Source: Candidatus Aminicenantota bacterium
Lineage (GTDB): Bacteria > Acidobacteriota > Aminicenantia > Aminicenantales > Aminicenantaceae
Assembly: GCA_013139435.1 (NCBI GenBank)
Contig: WTAW01000402.1
Location: 1 to 6,805, forward strand
DNA: 6,805 bases
Direction: 5' to 3'
The notes beneath the pieces are model-generated. The model had not been told where the DNA came from. It was given only the letters and a program-made list of their open reading frames with translations, and made no database searches. Position numbers and translations under genes: made by a program. Positions 1 through 6,805 of the stretch are shown here, in pieces; the first letter of the stretch is position 1; each line of letters opens with the position of its first letter.

Positions 1-308
1 GCGATGGGTGGAACCCTCTTTTCGCTCTCTCCAAAACCCAATCCTCCCTGGATGACTTCGATCTTCACATCGTTGTTGGGTTGATTATCCATGGTTACTA
101 CTCTGTAAAAGGTTGCTCCATCAAACAGATTGTTATCGACATACTTGAGGAAATTTGCTGCGGTTATGGGTGCATCCTTCTCATAGATATCCACAGTGAT
201 ATCGCCCAATTCTGTTTTGATCAATACCTTAGGAGTTTCATTTGCAAACCCAAAAGAAACCATCGAAAAAATGGCTGTAATTGTAAATATCTTCCATGAA
301 AGTCTCAT
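1..308 (-). CDS. Exported cyclophilin-type peptidyl-prolyl cis-trans isomerase, N-terminal part (gene runs off left edge)
   Basis: The first 102 residues are visible and the 3' part lies outside the window. Residues 1-22 form a typical signal peptide: basic start MRLSWK, a hydrophobic core, and a likely cleavage after GFA before NETP. From about residue 28 the chain matches the cyclophilin fold start: VLIKTELGDITVDIYEKDAP, then the family-typical ITAANFLKYVDNNLFDG and TFYRVV, whose Arg is the position of the catalytic Arg in cyclophilins. The QGG at 87-89 also fits the family. Proteins of this family isomerise peptide bonds before proline, and this one would act in the periplasm as a folding helper. 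The ATG is preceded by GAGGT four bases upstream, which supports the start. The gene is divergent from the arginase-family gene. G+C is only about 40%, lower than its neighbours. Family assignment is secure; the partner proteins are unknown. Confidence 0.9.
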   Translation of the reverse strand, partial: MRLSWKIFTITAIFSMVSFGFANETPKVLIKTELGDITVDIYEKDAPITAANFLKYVDNNLFDGATFYRVVTMDNQPNNDVKIEVIQGGLGFGESEKRVPPI

Positions 309-475
309 ATTTACCTCAAATTGATAAAATTTAAGATGAAACGATTAATCTGATTCTAGGATATTTATTCAAGAGGAGAAATTCAATAATTTATTTCTGC
401 AAAGCTTCAAATGGAGTTCAAAAAAACCTTCGACATCTCCAGAGCACAAAAAGGCAACAGTCCCCTTTCTGTAGG

Positions 476-502
476 TTGACAGAGGCGGGGGCATTATATA
501 GG
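476..502 (+). promoter_or_regulatory. Possible promoter of the arginase-family gene
   Basis: A perfect TTGACA lies at 476-481 and is followed by the AT-rich run ATTATATA at 493-500. The best -10 match at a usable distance is TATAGG at 497-502, giving a 15-base spacer, which is short. TATATA at 495-500 is a better hexamer but only 13 bases away. The location about 35-60 bases upstream of the chosen start is suitable. This rests on consensus matching only, and the host sigma factor preference is unknown. Confidence 0.25.
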
Positions 503-524
503 CTTAGTGAATCACAAAAAGGAT

Positions 525-530
525 GGAGGA
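525..530 (+). promoter_or_regulatory. Shine-Dalgarno sequence that decides the start of the arginase-family gene
   Basis: GGAGGA lies six bases before the ATG at 537. The longest reading frame opens at a GTG at 507 and would place this motif inside the coding sequence. The GTG itself has no comparable purine-rich site upstream. The ATG at 537 is therefore preferred. Confidence 0.75.
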
Positions 531-536
531 TGCGGC

Positions 537-1520
537 ATGAAGTGTCACACAAAAATGGCCTTGGTAAAAATCACCCTTCTTTTGGCAGTATCAATAAGTT
601 TTGGACTCACAATGGTTAAAGACAAAGATTCCATCAAACTCGCCATCGTACTGCAGCCCGTTTCAGGGAGCCGCAGCGGTCCGGAGATGTCACAAGGCCC
701 GCAGGTCATGTATGAGGGCGTCAAAAAAATGCTGGCTGAAATGGGCATCGAAGAGGCTGCCAAAGAAATCGTGAAACTGACTCCCGAAGAGGATAAGGAT
801 TATGGAGTGTGGCACAGAGCGGGATTGGCCAATGGCCACCTGAATGAAACAGTGGCACGCCTGAGCAAAGAGGAGATGTTTCCCTTGGGCCTCTTAGCCA
901 ACTGCAACAGCTTGACAGGAATGCTGGCCGGGATGCAGCATTCAGGCCCTGGTCGGCGCCCTCTATCCGTAGGGCTCATCTGGCTGGATGCTCACGCCGA
1001 CTACAACACACCCGAGACCACACTGAGCGGGATGCTGGGAGGCATGCCGGTAGCCGTGGCTGCGGGGAAGTGCCTCTTCAGACTGCGCCTCAAAGCCGGT
1101 CTGGAACCCGCCATCCCAGAGAAGAACATCATCATGATGTGCGTCAGGGATATGGATCCTCTCGAGGAAGAGCTTGTCCTCAATTCACACATCACTCTGA
1201 TATCGACTGAGGAGATGATCAAACTGAGTCGCCGAATGAAAGAGGAGTATAAAAAGCTCTGCGATCGCGTCGATGTCGTCTACATCCACATCGACCTCGA
1301 TGTGCTCGACGCCCCAGATATCCCAGGCCACACCTTCCAGATCCCGAATGGGCCGAATCCGGCTCAGCTGGGGAAAGCCCTCAAATACATGATGCGGAAT
1401 CCCAAAGTGGGGGCGCTGGGGATAGCATCGTTCCCCACTCAAGAGGAGGTTCGCACCAAGAGCTTGGGATCAACACTCGAAGTTATCAAGGGCGCTCTTT
1501 TGGGACTTCAGGCCCGATAA
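537..1520 (+). CDS. Arginase/ureohydrolase-family protein with hydrophobic N-terminus and altered active site
   Basis: The protein has 327 residues from the ATG at 537; a GTG at 507 would add ten. Residues 12-27 (after K2, K6, K11) are a hydrophobic leader without a clear Ala-X-Ala cleavage site, so it is an export signal or membrane anchor. The rest fits the ureohydrolase fold. LDAHADYNTP (150-159) supplies metal ligands D151, H153, D155. HIDLDVLD (251-258) supplies D253 and D255. Aligned by eye with human arginase I, the amino-acid-binding N130, T135, S137 are kept as N157, T162, S164. The first Mn-ligand His101 becomes C123 in ANCNS, proton-shuttle His141 becomes G168, and guanidinium-binding Glu277 is apparently A297. 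I recall similar GNCNS-type proteins annotated as arginase family without a proven substrate. The fold is confident, but arginase activity is not. It is convergent with the hydrolase unit and could be a metal-dependent amidine or amide hydrolase. Confidence 0.8.
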   Translation: MKCHTKMALVKITLLLAVSISFGLTMVKDKDSIKLAIVLQPVSGSRSGPEMSQGPQVMYEGVKKMLAEMGIEEAAKEIVKLTPEEDKDYGVWHRAGLANGHLNETVARLSKEEMFPLGLLANCNSLTGMLAGMQHSGPGRRPLSVGLIWLDAHADYNTPETTLSGMLGGMPVAVAAGKCLFRLRLKAGLEPAIPEKNIIMMCVRDMDPLEEELVLNSHITLISTEEMIKLSRRMKEEYKKLCDRVDVVYIHIDLDVLDAPDIPGHTFQIPNGPNPAQLGKALKYMMRNPKVGALGIASFPTQEEVRTKSLGSTLEVIKGALLGLQAR

Positions 1521-1612
1521 ATCAATCCCAATCGTTGATTAATTATCCTTGCCTTAATGTGACCAATCCGCAGGCGACATATCCTTATATCATCAAATCA
1601 GAATATTCGCGC
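1521..1612. other. Short gap between convergent genes, no clear terminator
   Basis: These 92 bases separate the ends of the arginase-family gene and the metalloprotease gene. The only inverted repeat I find is AATCAA (1520-1525) with TTGATT (1535-1540), a weak six-pair AT-only-dominated stem with a nine-base loop and no following T run. Neither strand shows a GC-rich hairpin plus T tract. Confidence 0.5.
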
Positions 1613-4036
1613 TCAGTGATACATCCCGATAGGGGCACCCGGTGGAGGATCAAGATGTTCGATAAACGTAAAACTGCTCGGGTCCTTCCGAAACCGGTCA
1701 ATCTCTGAAATTGCAAAGAAATAGTGGGCTTTTTGATTGTCATCTCCTGTCAAGTTCGCTTTTTGGGTGAGCATGATCTGCAACTCCGCAAGCTTCATGA
1801 AGGCAATGGCATGGGCTTGTGGGGAAACTCTCTCATCAACAGCCAAACGCATCAGACTGTACAGAAAAACATTGTCCACAACCCGCTGTATTTCTGCCTG
1901 TGTTCCGGATTTAAGCACAGACATCCAGGTCGCTGCAATCAGGCGTTCCAGGACATCCGACAGCCCGGGATAGTCTTTATTCCGAGAGTGATAATCGATG
2001 AGCCTTGAAACTCTCTCCGGTTGTAAGATCAGGCCGATCGTGTGGTTGGACACGGCCTCTGCAGCCCCTAAAGGATCGAATGTATCGCCGGTATAACCGC
2101 GTAAAAGCTCACGTGTCTCACGGTATCCCGGAGGCCGAGGAGGAATGAGATTTAAAAATTTTTCATCTATTTCCAGGTTTTGAGGCTCAATGGTTCTGAG
2201 TAATACTTCAAGTCCATGGCGTTGTTCAGCGCCTGGTACGATTTCCGGGTCTTCCTGAACATCACCCCGGAGTCTGTGATTGTAGTAAAGCCCACCGAGC
2301 ACACTTGCGGCCGCCTCGATCTGATACCTGTGGAACATGTAGATGGGAACGAGCACATCTTCCAGTGTGGCCATAGGTGAACCGATTGGTATTCGTTTTT
2401 CTGAAAACGTGTCGAGAGCAATCGCCCTGACTTTCATCACATGTTCGAGCTCATCGACAGGATGTTTTCCGTTGTCCCACGTGTTGGCCAGGGGATGGGC
2501 ACTGGAGATCCCCGCATCTTGCCCGGCCAAGAAGTACAATCCTTGCGAAAACGCTCCATCGAGTATGGCCTTGAGCTCCTTTTCCTCATCCACACCGTCA
2601 GGAAAATGGTGGTAGCCAAAGGCGATGGAGACCTTATCCCACTCGCCGACACCCACATCATAGGCATCCGACAGGTCGAGCGTACCATCCGCTCCGATTT
2701 TTATGAGTGGATGGGGATAGTCCATGACCGAAGCTCTGTCATTGACGCTCGAGGCATAATTATGGCCCAGCCCCAAGGTGTGCCCTACTTCATGGCAGGA
2801 GAGCTGCCTGATCCGCGCCAGTGCCATCTCCAACATTTCCGAAGAGTTGTCCTTTCCATCCTGGTAATCACCCACTAAACCCTGAGCGATGAGAAAATCC
2901 TGCCGAATCCTCAACGATCCCAGCGCCACATGGCCTTTGATGATCTCGCCCGTGCGAGGGTCTGTGACCGATGAGCCGTAGGACCATCCCCGTGTTGCCC
3001 GGTGGATCCAGTTGATCATGTTGTACCGGATATCCAGGGGGTCGGCTCCTTCGGGGAGTATTTGGGCCTGGAACGCGTTCCTGTAACCGATGGCTTCGAA
3101 AGCCTCATTCCACCAACTTGCCCCTTCGAGCAGGGCAGAGCGGATCGGTTCGGGCGTTCCAGGGTCGACATAATAAACGATAGGTTCAACGGGATCGCTG
3201 ATCTTGGCACTGGGATCTTTTTTATGAAGCCTGTGGCGGACCGCATAACGTTTTGTGATCGGCTCGCTCACAGGAGTGGCAAAATCCATGAAGGTGAGGC
3301 CGGAAAAATTGGACCTGGGATCATAAACACGCGGTGTGTAGTTGTCATCGGGAAGTTGGATAAAGGAGTGATGCTGCCGTAAAGTGATGGCACCAGGATC
3401 AGGGGCAACCTGTCTGACATACATTCCAGGACTTTCTGAGGTGAATGTCAACATGGCCTCGACTTCAGTGTTGAGAGGGAAATTCTTCGTATTCGGCAGA
3501 TAGATCGCCGACCGCGAGACATCGTACCTGAAATTGCCCTGGTTTCTCCGTTTTAAAGACCCTATGGCATTGTGGGCATCCCGCATGAAAAACTCGGTGG
3601 CGTCCACGAGCACGCGGCCCCCCTCCTCTGCCGTGACTTGAAAACCCCAAAGGGTCGAGCGCGCAAAAGCATCCTTAACAGCAACGAGCTCAGCAGGACT
3701 ATCCGATGATGCCCGGAAAGAGTAGTTGGGCTGTATGAGAAGGACTTTGGGTCCCACACGAAAAAACTTGACGATGCGCGTTCTCCCCAACTGATTCCGG
3801 TCGAGACCCACATCATTAGAGCCCAGCCCCGCGGGGAGTGAGTGCACATACAGGAATTCTGTGTCGAGCTTGTCGATCTCAAGCCATATCTTCCCTGTCT
3901 TGGCATCCCAATAAAAGGGGAAATACCCTTGAAAGGATTTCATGCCAGCCGTTTTTTCTCCAATTGTGGGGCTCTGTGCATATGCCCCGACAGAGAGCAA
4001 ACATAGGATGAACAACCATAATAAAGTTTTCCGCAT
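1613..4036 (-). CDS. Exported zinc-dependent metalloprotease, metzincin type (DUF5117/DUF4953-like)
   Basis: The protein has 807 residues. Residues 1-20 are a signal peptide ending AYA before QSP. Residues about 35-265 resemble the DUF5117 region, with family-like stretches such as SLPAGLGSNDVGLDRNQLG (66-84) and a following VGPKVLLIQPNY. Residues about 285 onward resemble DUF4953 and hold the catalytic centre: HEVGHTLGLGH at 415-425, with zinc ligands H415, H419, H425 and general base E416. A Met-turn, SVMDYP (M438), lies 13 residues further on. The metzincin signature is complete, so an active extracytoplasmic endopeptidase is likely. The C-terminal ~200 residues are helical-looking and unassigned. 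The N-terminal DUF5118 piece found in some relatives seems short or absent. The start is supported by AGGAGGG five bases upstream. It is the last gene of the three-gene unit, 13 bases after the M24 gene. The substrate is unknown. Confidence 0.88.
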   Translation of the reverse strand: MRKTLLWLFILCLLSVGAYAQSPTIGEKTAGMKSFQGYFPFYWDAKTGKIWLEIDKLDTEFLYVHSLPAGLGSNDVGLDRNQLGRTRIVKFFRVGPKVLLIQPNYSFRASSDSPAELVAVKDAFARSTLWGFQVTAEEGGRVLVDATEFFMRDAHNAIGSLKRRNQGNFRYDVSRSAIYLPNTKNFPLNTEVEAMLTFTSESPGMYVRQVAPDPGAITLRQHHSFIQLPDDNYTPRVYDPRSNFSGLTFMDFATPVSEPITKRYAVRHRLHKKDPSAKISDPVEPIVYYVDPGTPEPIRSALLEGASWWNEAFEAIGYRNAFQAQILPEGADPLDIRYNMINWIHRATRGWSYGSSVTDPRTGEIIKGHVALGSLRIRQDFLIAQGLVGDYQDGKDNSSEMLEMALARIRQLSCHEVGHTLGLGHNYASSVNDRASVMDYPHPLIKIGADGTLDLSDAYDVGVGEWDKVSIAFGYHHFPDGVDEEKELKAILDGAFSQGLYFLAGQDAGISSAHPLANTWDNGKHPVDELEHVMKVRAIALDTFSEKRIPIGSPMATLEDVLVPIYMFHRYQIEAAASVLGGLYYNHRLRGDVQEDPEIVPGAEQRHGLEVLLRTIEPQNLEIDEKFLNLIPPRPPGYRETRELLRGYTGDTFDPLGAAEAVSNHTIGLILQPERVSRLIDYHSRNKDYPGLSDVLERLIAATWMSVLKSGTQAEIQRVVDNVFLYSLMRLAVDERVSPQAHAIAFMKLAELQIMLTQKANLTGDDNQKAHYFFAISEIDRFRKDPSSFTFIEHLDPPPGAPIGMYH

Positions 4037-4041
4037 TCGTT

Positions 4042-4048
4042 CCCTCCT
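4042..4048 (-). promoter_or_regulatory. Strong Shine-Dalgarno sequence of the metalloprotease gene
   Basis: AGGAGGG on the minus strand ends five bases before the ATG at 4036. It starts two bases after the stop codon of the upstream M24 gene (4050-4052). A separate, strong ribosome site in such a short gap indicates cotranscription with efficient independent initiation. Confidence 0.75.
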
Positions 4049-4049
4049 A

Positions 4050-5408
4050 TTATTTTATGAGATACAATCTGATCTGGTGCCCGTCGATATATTTACAGCC
4101 ATCCTCGGTGTAAACACCGGATTCCTCGAAACCGATCCGGACATCCTGACCATCCCACTCAGGAATGCTGGATGTGCAGCTGTATTCGATGGCATAGCAA
4201 GTGTTCGTGTACAGAGGATATTCTCCACGCAGTTCACTTCCTTCTGGAGCGCGTCCCAAAGGCCTTGCGTCCATCGGAGGCCCTGCGGCATGGCCATGGA
4301 TCCCCAAAGGATGTGAATAGATCAGCGGCTTCAGGCCAGCCGCTTCTCCCTTTTCCATAGCGGACTGTACAATCTCATTCCCCGAACGGCCGGTCTGGAA
4401 TTCTCCTCTGAAGATATCGCCCAGTCTGTTTGTCCTGTGCAGGGCCTCTTTGATACCATCGGGCGCATCCTCTTCGCCGATATGGCAGACATAGGCCTGC
4501 CATTGCATGTCCGTGCAAAGATTGAGATAGACGATCCCCACATCACAGTGAAGGAGGTCACCCCGTTGGATAACCTTTGGATTTGCATTGTATTTCTCGT
4601 CGAGTTTTTTATGCCTCTGGATAGAAATGGATGGCTGGAACCACGTGCGCAAGCCCAGATCGACGATCTTCTGCCTGATCCACCAGACAACATCGTCCGT
4701 GGTCGTAATCCCGGGGGTGATCACTCTGTTCGAGTAAAACTCGGCGATGATATCATGGGCGATCCCCGCAATATGCCTGTAGAGACTGAGCTCTTTGGGG
4801 CTTCGGGTTTCGAGCCAGCCGATACAGAGATTCTCTGCGGATACAAGTCGGGATGACAATTCCGGTCCGAATGCTTTTTCCAGTTTCTCCTTTAAGCTCG
4901 ATGACAAGCCATCCCCAAAGGCCCATTTTTGAGAGACGTTGATCCCGATCTTTTTGGGATTTCGTGTCTTAATAAATTCAGCCAGGCTCTCGAATTGTTT
5001 TTTGGTCTTGTCTAACCAAGTGGGCTTGAAGAAATCACCAATACCATAATACCCTCCCGAAAGCTTTTCGATGCCCTGTTCCTCACCCAAGTCGTGGAAG
5101 ATGAGGATGGATGTGCGGCGAGCAAACATATGTGGCTCGGGGACCATGCTCATATACACAGGATCTTCGTTGTATTCTCTGTTGATGATAAGCCACATGT
5201 CGATGCCTTCCCGTCTCATCACTGTGGGGATGATGTTGTCCAACTTCCACCTCAAGATATCGTTCATCACCTTCGCTCTTTCTTTCAAAGGCAGGATGTT
5301 GTGGCTGTCATCCACAGCAGCGACGCCATAGTCCTGCGAATGCGCTGTGCTTATCATTATGCAAAAAACTGCAGCCGCCAAAATCCACACATTTTTTTTG
5401 TTAATCAT
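4050..5408 (-). CDS. Exported M24 (creatinase/aminopeptidase P-fold) metallopeptidase-like protein
   Basis: The protein has 452 residues from the ATG at 5408. Residues 1-24 are a signal peptide: K4-K5, a hydrophobic core, and TAHS before QDY. Residues about 40-200 match the N-terminal domain of creatinase-type proteins (for example MRREGIDMWLIINREYNEDP, about 64-83). The C-terminal pita-bread domain keeps the five metal-ligand positions: D289 and D300 (CDVGIVYLNLCTD spacing, 11 apart), H366 in SHPLGIHGH, E408 in AIEYS, and E428 or E429 in GFEESG. H371 or H373 would be the second conserved histidine. A dinuclear-metal hydrolase acting on X-Pro peptides or related C-N bonds is likely, but the family also contains creatinase and non-peptidases, so specificity is open. 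Family members are usually cytoplasmic, so export is notable. It is the middle gene of the unit, 14 bases after the esterase-like gene. Confidence 0.87.
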   Translation of the reverse strand: MINKKNVWILAAAVFCIMISTAHSQDYGVAAVDDSHNILPLKERAKVMNDILRWKLDNIIPTVMRREGIDMWLIINREYNEDPVYMSMVPEPHMFARRTSILIFHDLGEEQGIEKLSGGYYGIGDFFKPTWLDKTKKQFESLAEFIKTRNPKKIGINVSQKWAFGDGLSSSLKEKLEKAFGPELSSRLVSAENLCIGWLETRSPKELSLYRHIAGIAHDIIAEFYSNRVITPGITTTDDVVWWIRQKIVDLGLRTWFQPSISIQRHKKLDEKYNANPKVIQRGDLLHCDVGIVYLNLCTDMQWQAYVCHIGEEDAPDGIKEALHRTNRLGDIFRGEFQTGRSGNEIVQSAMEKGEAAGLKPLIYSHPLGIHGHAAGPPMDARPLGRAPEGSELRGEYPLYTNTCYAIEYSCTSSIPEWDGQDVRIGFEESGVYTEDGCKYIDGHQIRLYLIK

Positions 5409-5415
5409 CCCATCC

Positions 5416-5421
5416 ACCTCC
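5416..5421 (-). promoter_or_regulatory. Shine-Dalgarno sequence that decides the start of the M24 gene
   Basis: GGAGGT on the minus strand lies seven bases before the ATG at 5408. A longer reading with a GTG at 5417 would overlap this site, so the ATG is preferred. The site begins one base after the stop codon of the upstream esterase-like gene (5423-5425). Confidence 0.75.
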
Positions 5422-5422
5422 T

Positions 5423-6805
5423 TTATTTATAGCGCCAGAGCACTGTATCCTCACCGGAAGGTGCGTTTTTGGTGATGTGCTCTGCCATCAAATTGATGAG
5501 GTCAGCTCCGCGCGGTCCCCAACAGTGGGGCTTTCTATCCCCGTACTCGATAACACCATCATAATAGGGATTCTTTGTTCTCTCAAGGAATCTCTCCAGC
5601 AGTCGGACGGCGCTATCTAGATAAAAGGTATCCATGTCCCCCACGTAAATGTGGAGCTTCCCTTTGAGTTTTGGACCGAGTGTCGCCCAATCTCTCTTCA
5701 GGATATGCCGCAGGTCGTAGTTCTCTCTCCAATACTCGGCTACAGTGGGATCGATCTCGCCCGTGCGCTTATCGAACAGAGGTTTCACGTAACCGTCTGG
5801 ACCTGCAGGTCCATAGACGGCCTTGAAGATGTCGATCTGCTCGCCGGACCTGTTTTTTGTGCCCATGGCGAGCTCCACATGATTGCGCTGTTTGATGGTC
5901 AATCGGGAAATGCCATCGATCGACCGGTCGCTAGAAGTGGGGACCTTGATCCAACCGAGCTCTTTGTAGTAAGCATTCTTATCCTTATAGATATCGATCG
6001 TCTGAAAATACCGAAAATCTACAGGATCAGGACACAAGGACCAAGTCCCTCCAAAAAAGTCCGGATGAAAGATCTGTAAGGCCAAGGATTCCCATCCGCC
6101 GGTGGAACCTCCGGAGAGGACTCGGGCATAGGGCTTACGGATGATCCGGAAATGTTCCTCCACATACGGGATGAGTTCCTGCATGATCGCGTCCCCATAA
6201 GGGCCGCAGTTTTCCGAATTCACAGCATAGGAGTCATCATAGTAGGGACAGGGATGCTGGAAAGTGATAAAGATCATCCGGGGACACTCATCGGACACCC
6301 AATACTTGGAGAATTCAGACCCTCTCCTCCGCCTGAGATCATCTAGATCGGATCCGGTGAGGTTAAAACCATTGGGCGCTCTCAGGGAAAAGTGCCCCTG
6401 GATATAATTTACAGGATAATACACATCAGGATGTTCATCGTAGCCTTTGGGCAGCAGGATCGTCGCCCCCAAATAGATGGGTTGTCCCCAGAATTGAGTG
6501 AGGATCTCACTCTCGAATTTAATGCGCTTCACCCAAGGTGTGTCTTCGGGGACTTTGATGGGTGGGATGACATCATTGCAACTGAGCGATATGGTCTTTG
6601 TCTCGGATGGATCGATCTTGACCTTGACCACATCGCTGATGATGTTACCAGGAGAGCGGTTCCATCGTTGTCCTTCCCATTGGTCGTTGTGGATCCATAC
6701 TGTGTGGCCATCCGAGCGCTTGAATTCTGTGTAGACATTCACAACTCCCTGGATATAGTACTCACCGGATGGGATGTCCTTTATGCTCTCGAGAGGATAT
6801 CCAAA
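5423..6805 (-). CDS. Putative esterase, alpha/beta-hydrolase fold (PF00756-like), 5' end outside the window
   Basis: The frame is open to the right edge, giving 460 visible residues. A GTG at 6742 is not the true start: the codons upstream continue the protein without a stop and read GYPLESIKDIPSGEYYIQG, which leads smoothly into VVNVYTEF. The nucleophile elbow is GGSTGGW with Ser at visible residue 234. Candidate triad partners are Asp in VGDMDTFYLD (about 390-397) and H427 in KPHCWGP. SFYGGT-like context (PDFFGGTWSLCPDPVDF, about 248-264) fits esterase D/enterochelin-esterase-like proteins. The visible first ~90 residues look like a beta-rich domain ahead of the hydrolase domain. Such enzymes cleave ester bonds, but the natural substrate of this subgroup is not known to me. 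A signal peptide would lie outside the window. It is the first visible gene of the three-gene unit, and its promoter is not in the window. Confidence 0.82.
   Translation of the reverse strand, partial: FGYPLESIKDIPSGEYYIQGVVNVYTEFKRSDGHTVWIHNDQWEGQRWNRSPGNIISDVVKVKIDPSETKTISLSCNDVIPPIKVPEDTPWVKRIKFESEILTQFWGQPIYLGATILLPKGYDEHPDVYYPVNYIQGHFSLRAPNGFNLTGSDLDDLRRRRGSEFSKYWVSDECPRMIFITFQHPCPYYDDSYAVNSENCGPYGDAIMQELIPYVEEHFRIIRKPYARVLSGGSTGGWESLALQIFHPDFFGGTWSLCPDPVDFRYFQTIDIYKDKNAYYKELGWIKVPTSSDRSIDGISRLTIKQRNHVELAMGTKNRSGEQIDIFKAVYGPAGPDGYVKPLFDKRTGEIDPTVAEYWRENYDLRHILKRDWATLGPKLKGKLHIYVGDMDTFYLDSAVRLLERFLERTKNPYYDGVIEYGDRKPHCWGPRGADLINLMAEHITKNAPSGEDTVLWRYK

Larger units (their letters stand above)
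309..536. other. Divergent intergenic region, AT-rich
   Basis: This 228-base gap separates two genes that point away from each other, so both promoters should lie here. The cyclophilin-side half is strongly AT-rich. On the minus strand TTGAAT (about 379-384) and TATCCT (about 356-361) lie 17 bases apart and form a possible but weak promoter for the cyclophilin gene. Short imperfect hairpins such as AGAAAT (377-382) with ATTTCT (393-398) are expected by chance in such AT-rich DNA. I see no convincing operator, riboswitch or small gene. Confidence 0.5.

Noticed and set aside
81..299. A 72-codon open frame on the plus strand
   Set aside because: It lies opposite the cyclophilin gene, whose signal peptide, Shine-Dalgarno and domain motifs are clear.
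377..398. Inverted repeat AGAAAT/ATTTCT as an operator
   Set aside because: Six-base arms in very AT-rich DNA are expected by chance, and no second copy is seen.
1520..1540. Inverted repeat AATCAA/TTGATT as a terminator
   Set aside because: The stem is short and AT-rich, with a nine-base loop and no T tract.
2441..2878. A 145-codon open frame on the plus strand
   Set aside because: It lies fully opposite the metalloprotease catalytic region, which has a complete zinc motif; the translation has no recognisable domain.
4437..4856. A 139-codon open frame on the plus strand
   Set aside because: It is antisense to the conserved M24 domain and shows no family features.
5651..6079. A 142-codon open frame on the plus strand
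   Set aside because: It is antisense to the esterase-like gene across its catalytic region; best explained as a coding shadow.

Overview
The window carries five protein-coding genes and no RNA genes, mobile elements or CRISPR arrays that I can see. At least four of the proteins have an N-terminal export signal or hydrophobic leader, so the cell is most likely a Gram-negative-type bacterium with a periplasm. The combination of a DUF5117/DUF4953-type zinc metalloprotease, an exported M24 (creatinase-fold) peptidase and a GGSTGGW-type putative esterase reminds me of Acidobacteriota, Aminicenantota or related protein-degrading lineages. This is an impression from family resemblance, not a phylogenetic result. 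Base composition is mixed: about 40% G+C in the left-hand cyclophilin gene, roughly 60% in parts of the arginase-family gene, and near 50% elsewhere.

Layout from left to right. Positions 1-308 (minus) hold the 5' part of an exported cyclophilin-type peptidyl-prolyl isomerase that runs off the left edge. Positions 309-536 are an AT-rich divergent intergenic region that must hold promoters for both flanking genes. Positions 537-1520 (plus) encode an arginase/ureohydrolase-family protein with a hydrophobic N-terminus and several changed active-site positions. Positions 1521-1612 are a short gap between two convergent genes with no convincing terminator. Positions 1613-6805 (minus) form a tight three-gene unit read right to left: a putative alpha/beta-hydrolase esterase (5' end outside the window), an exported M24 metallopeptidase-like protein, and a large exported metzincin-type zinc protease. 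The gaps between these genes are only 14 and 13 nt, and each downstream gene has a strong Shine-Dalgarno sequence, so they are almost certainly cotranscribed.

How the genes may work together. The three-gene unit looks like an exported hydrolase set that combines an endoprotease-like enzyme, a peptidase or amidohydrolase-like M24 enzyme and an esterase-like enzyme. Processing of peptides or of a modified amino-acid compound outside the cytoplasm is a reasonable inference, but no substrate can be read from the sequence. The arginase-family gene points toward this unit but is on the opposite strand. It could belong to the same nitrogen-scavenging theme, though its altered active site makes plain arginine hydrolysis doubtful. 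The main points for a second look are that altered active site, its possible export, and the compact secreted-hydrolase operon.
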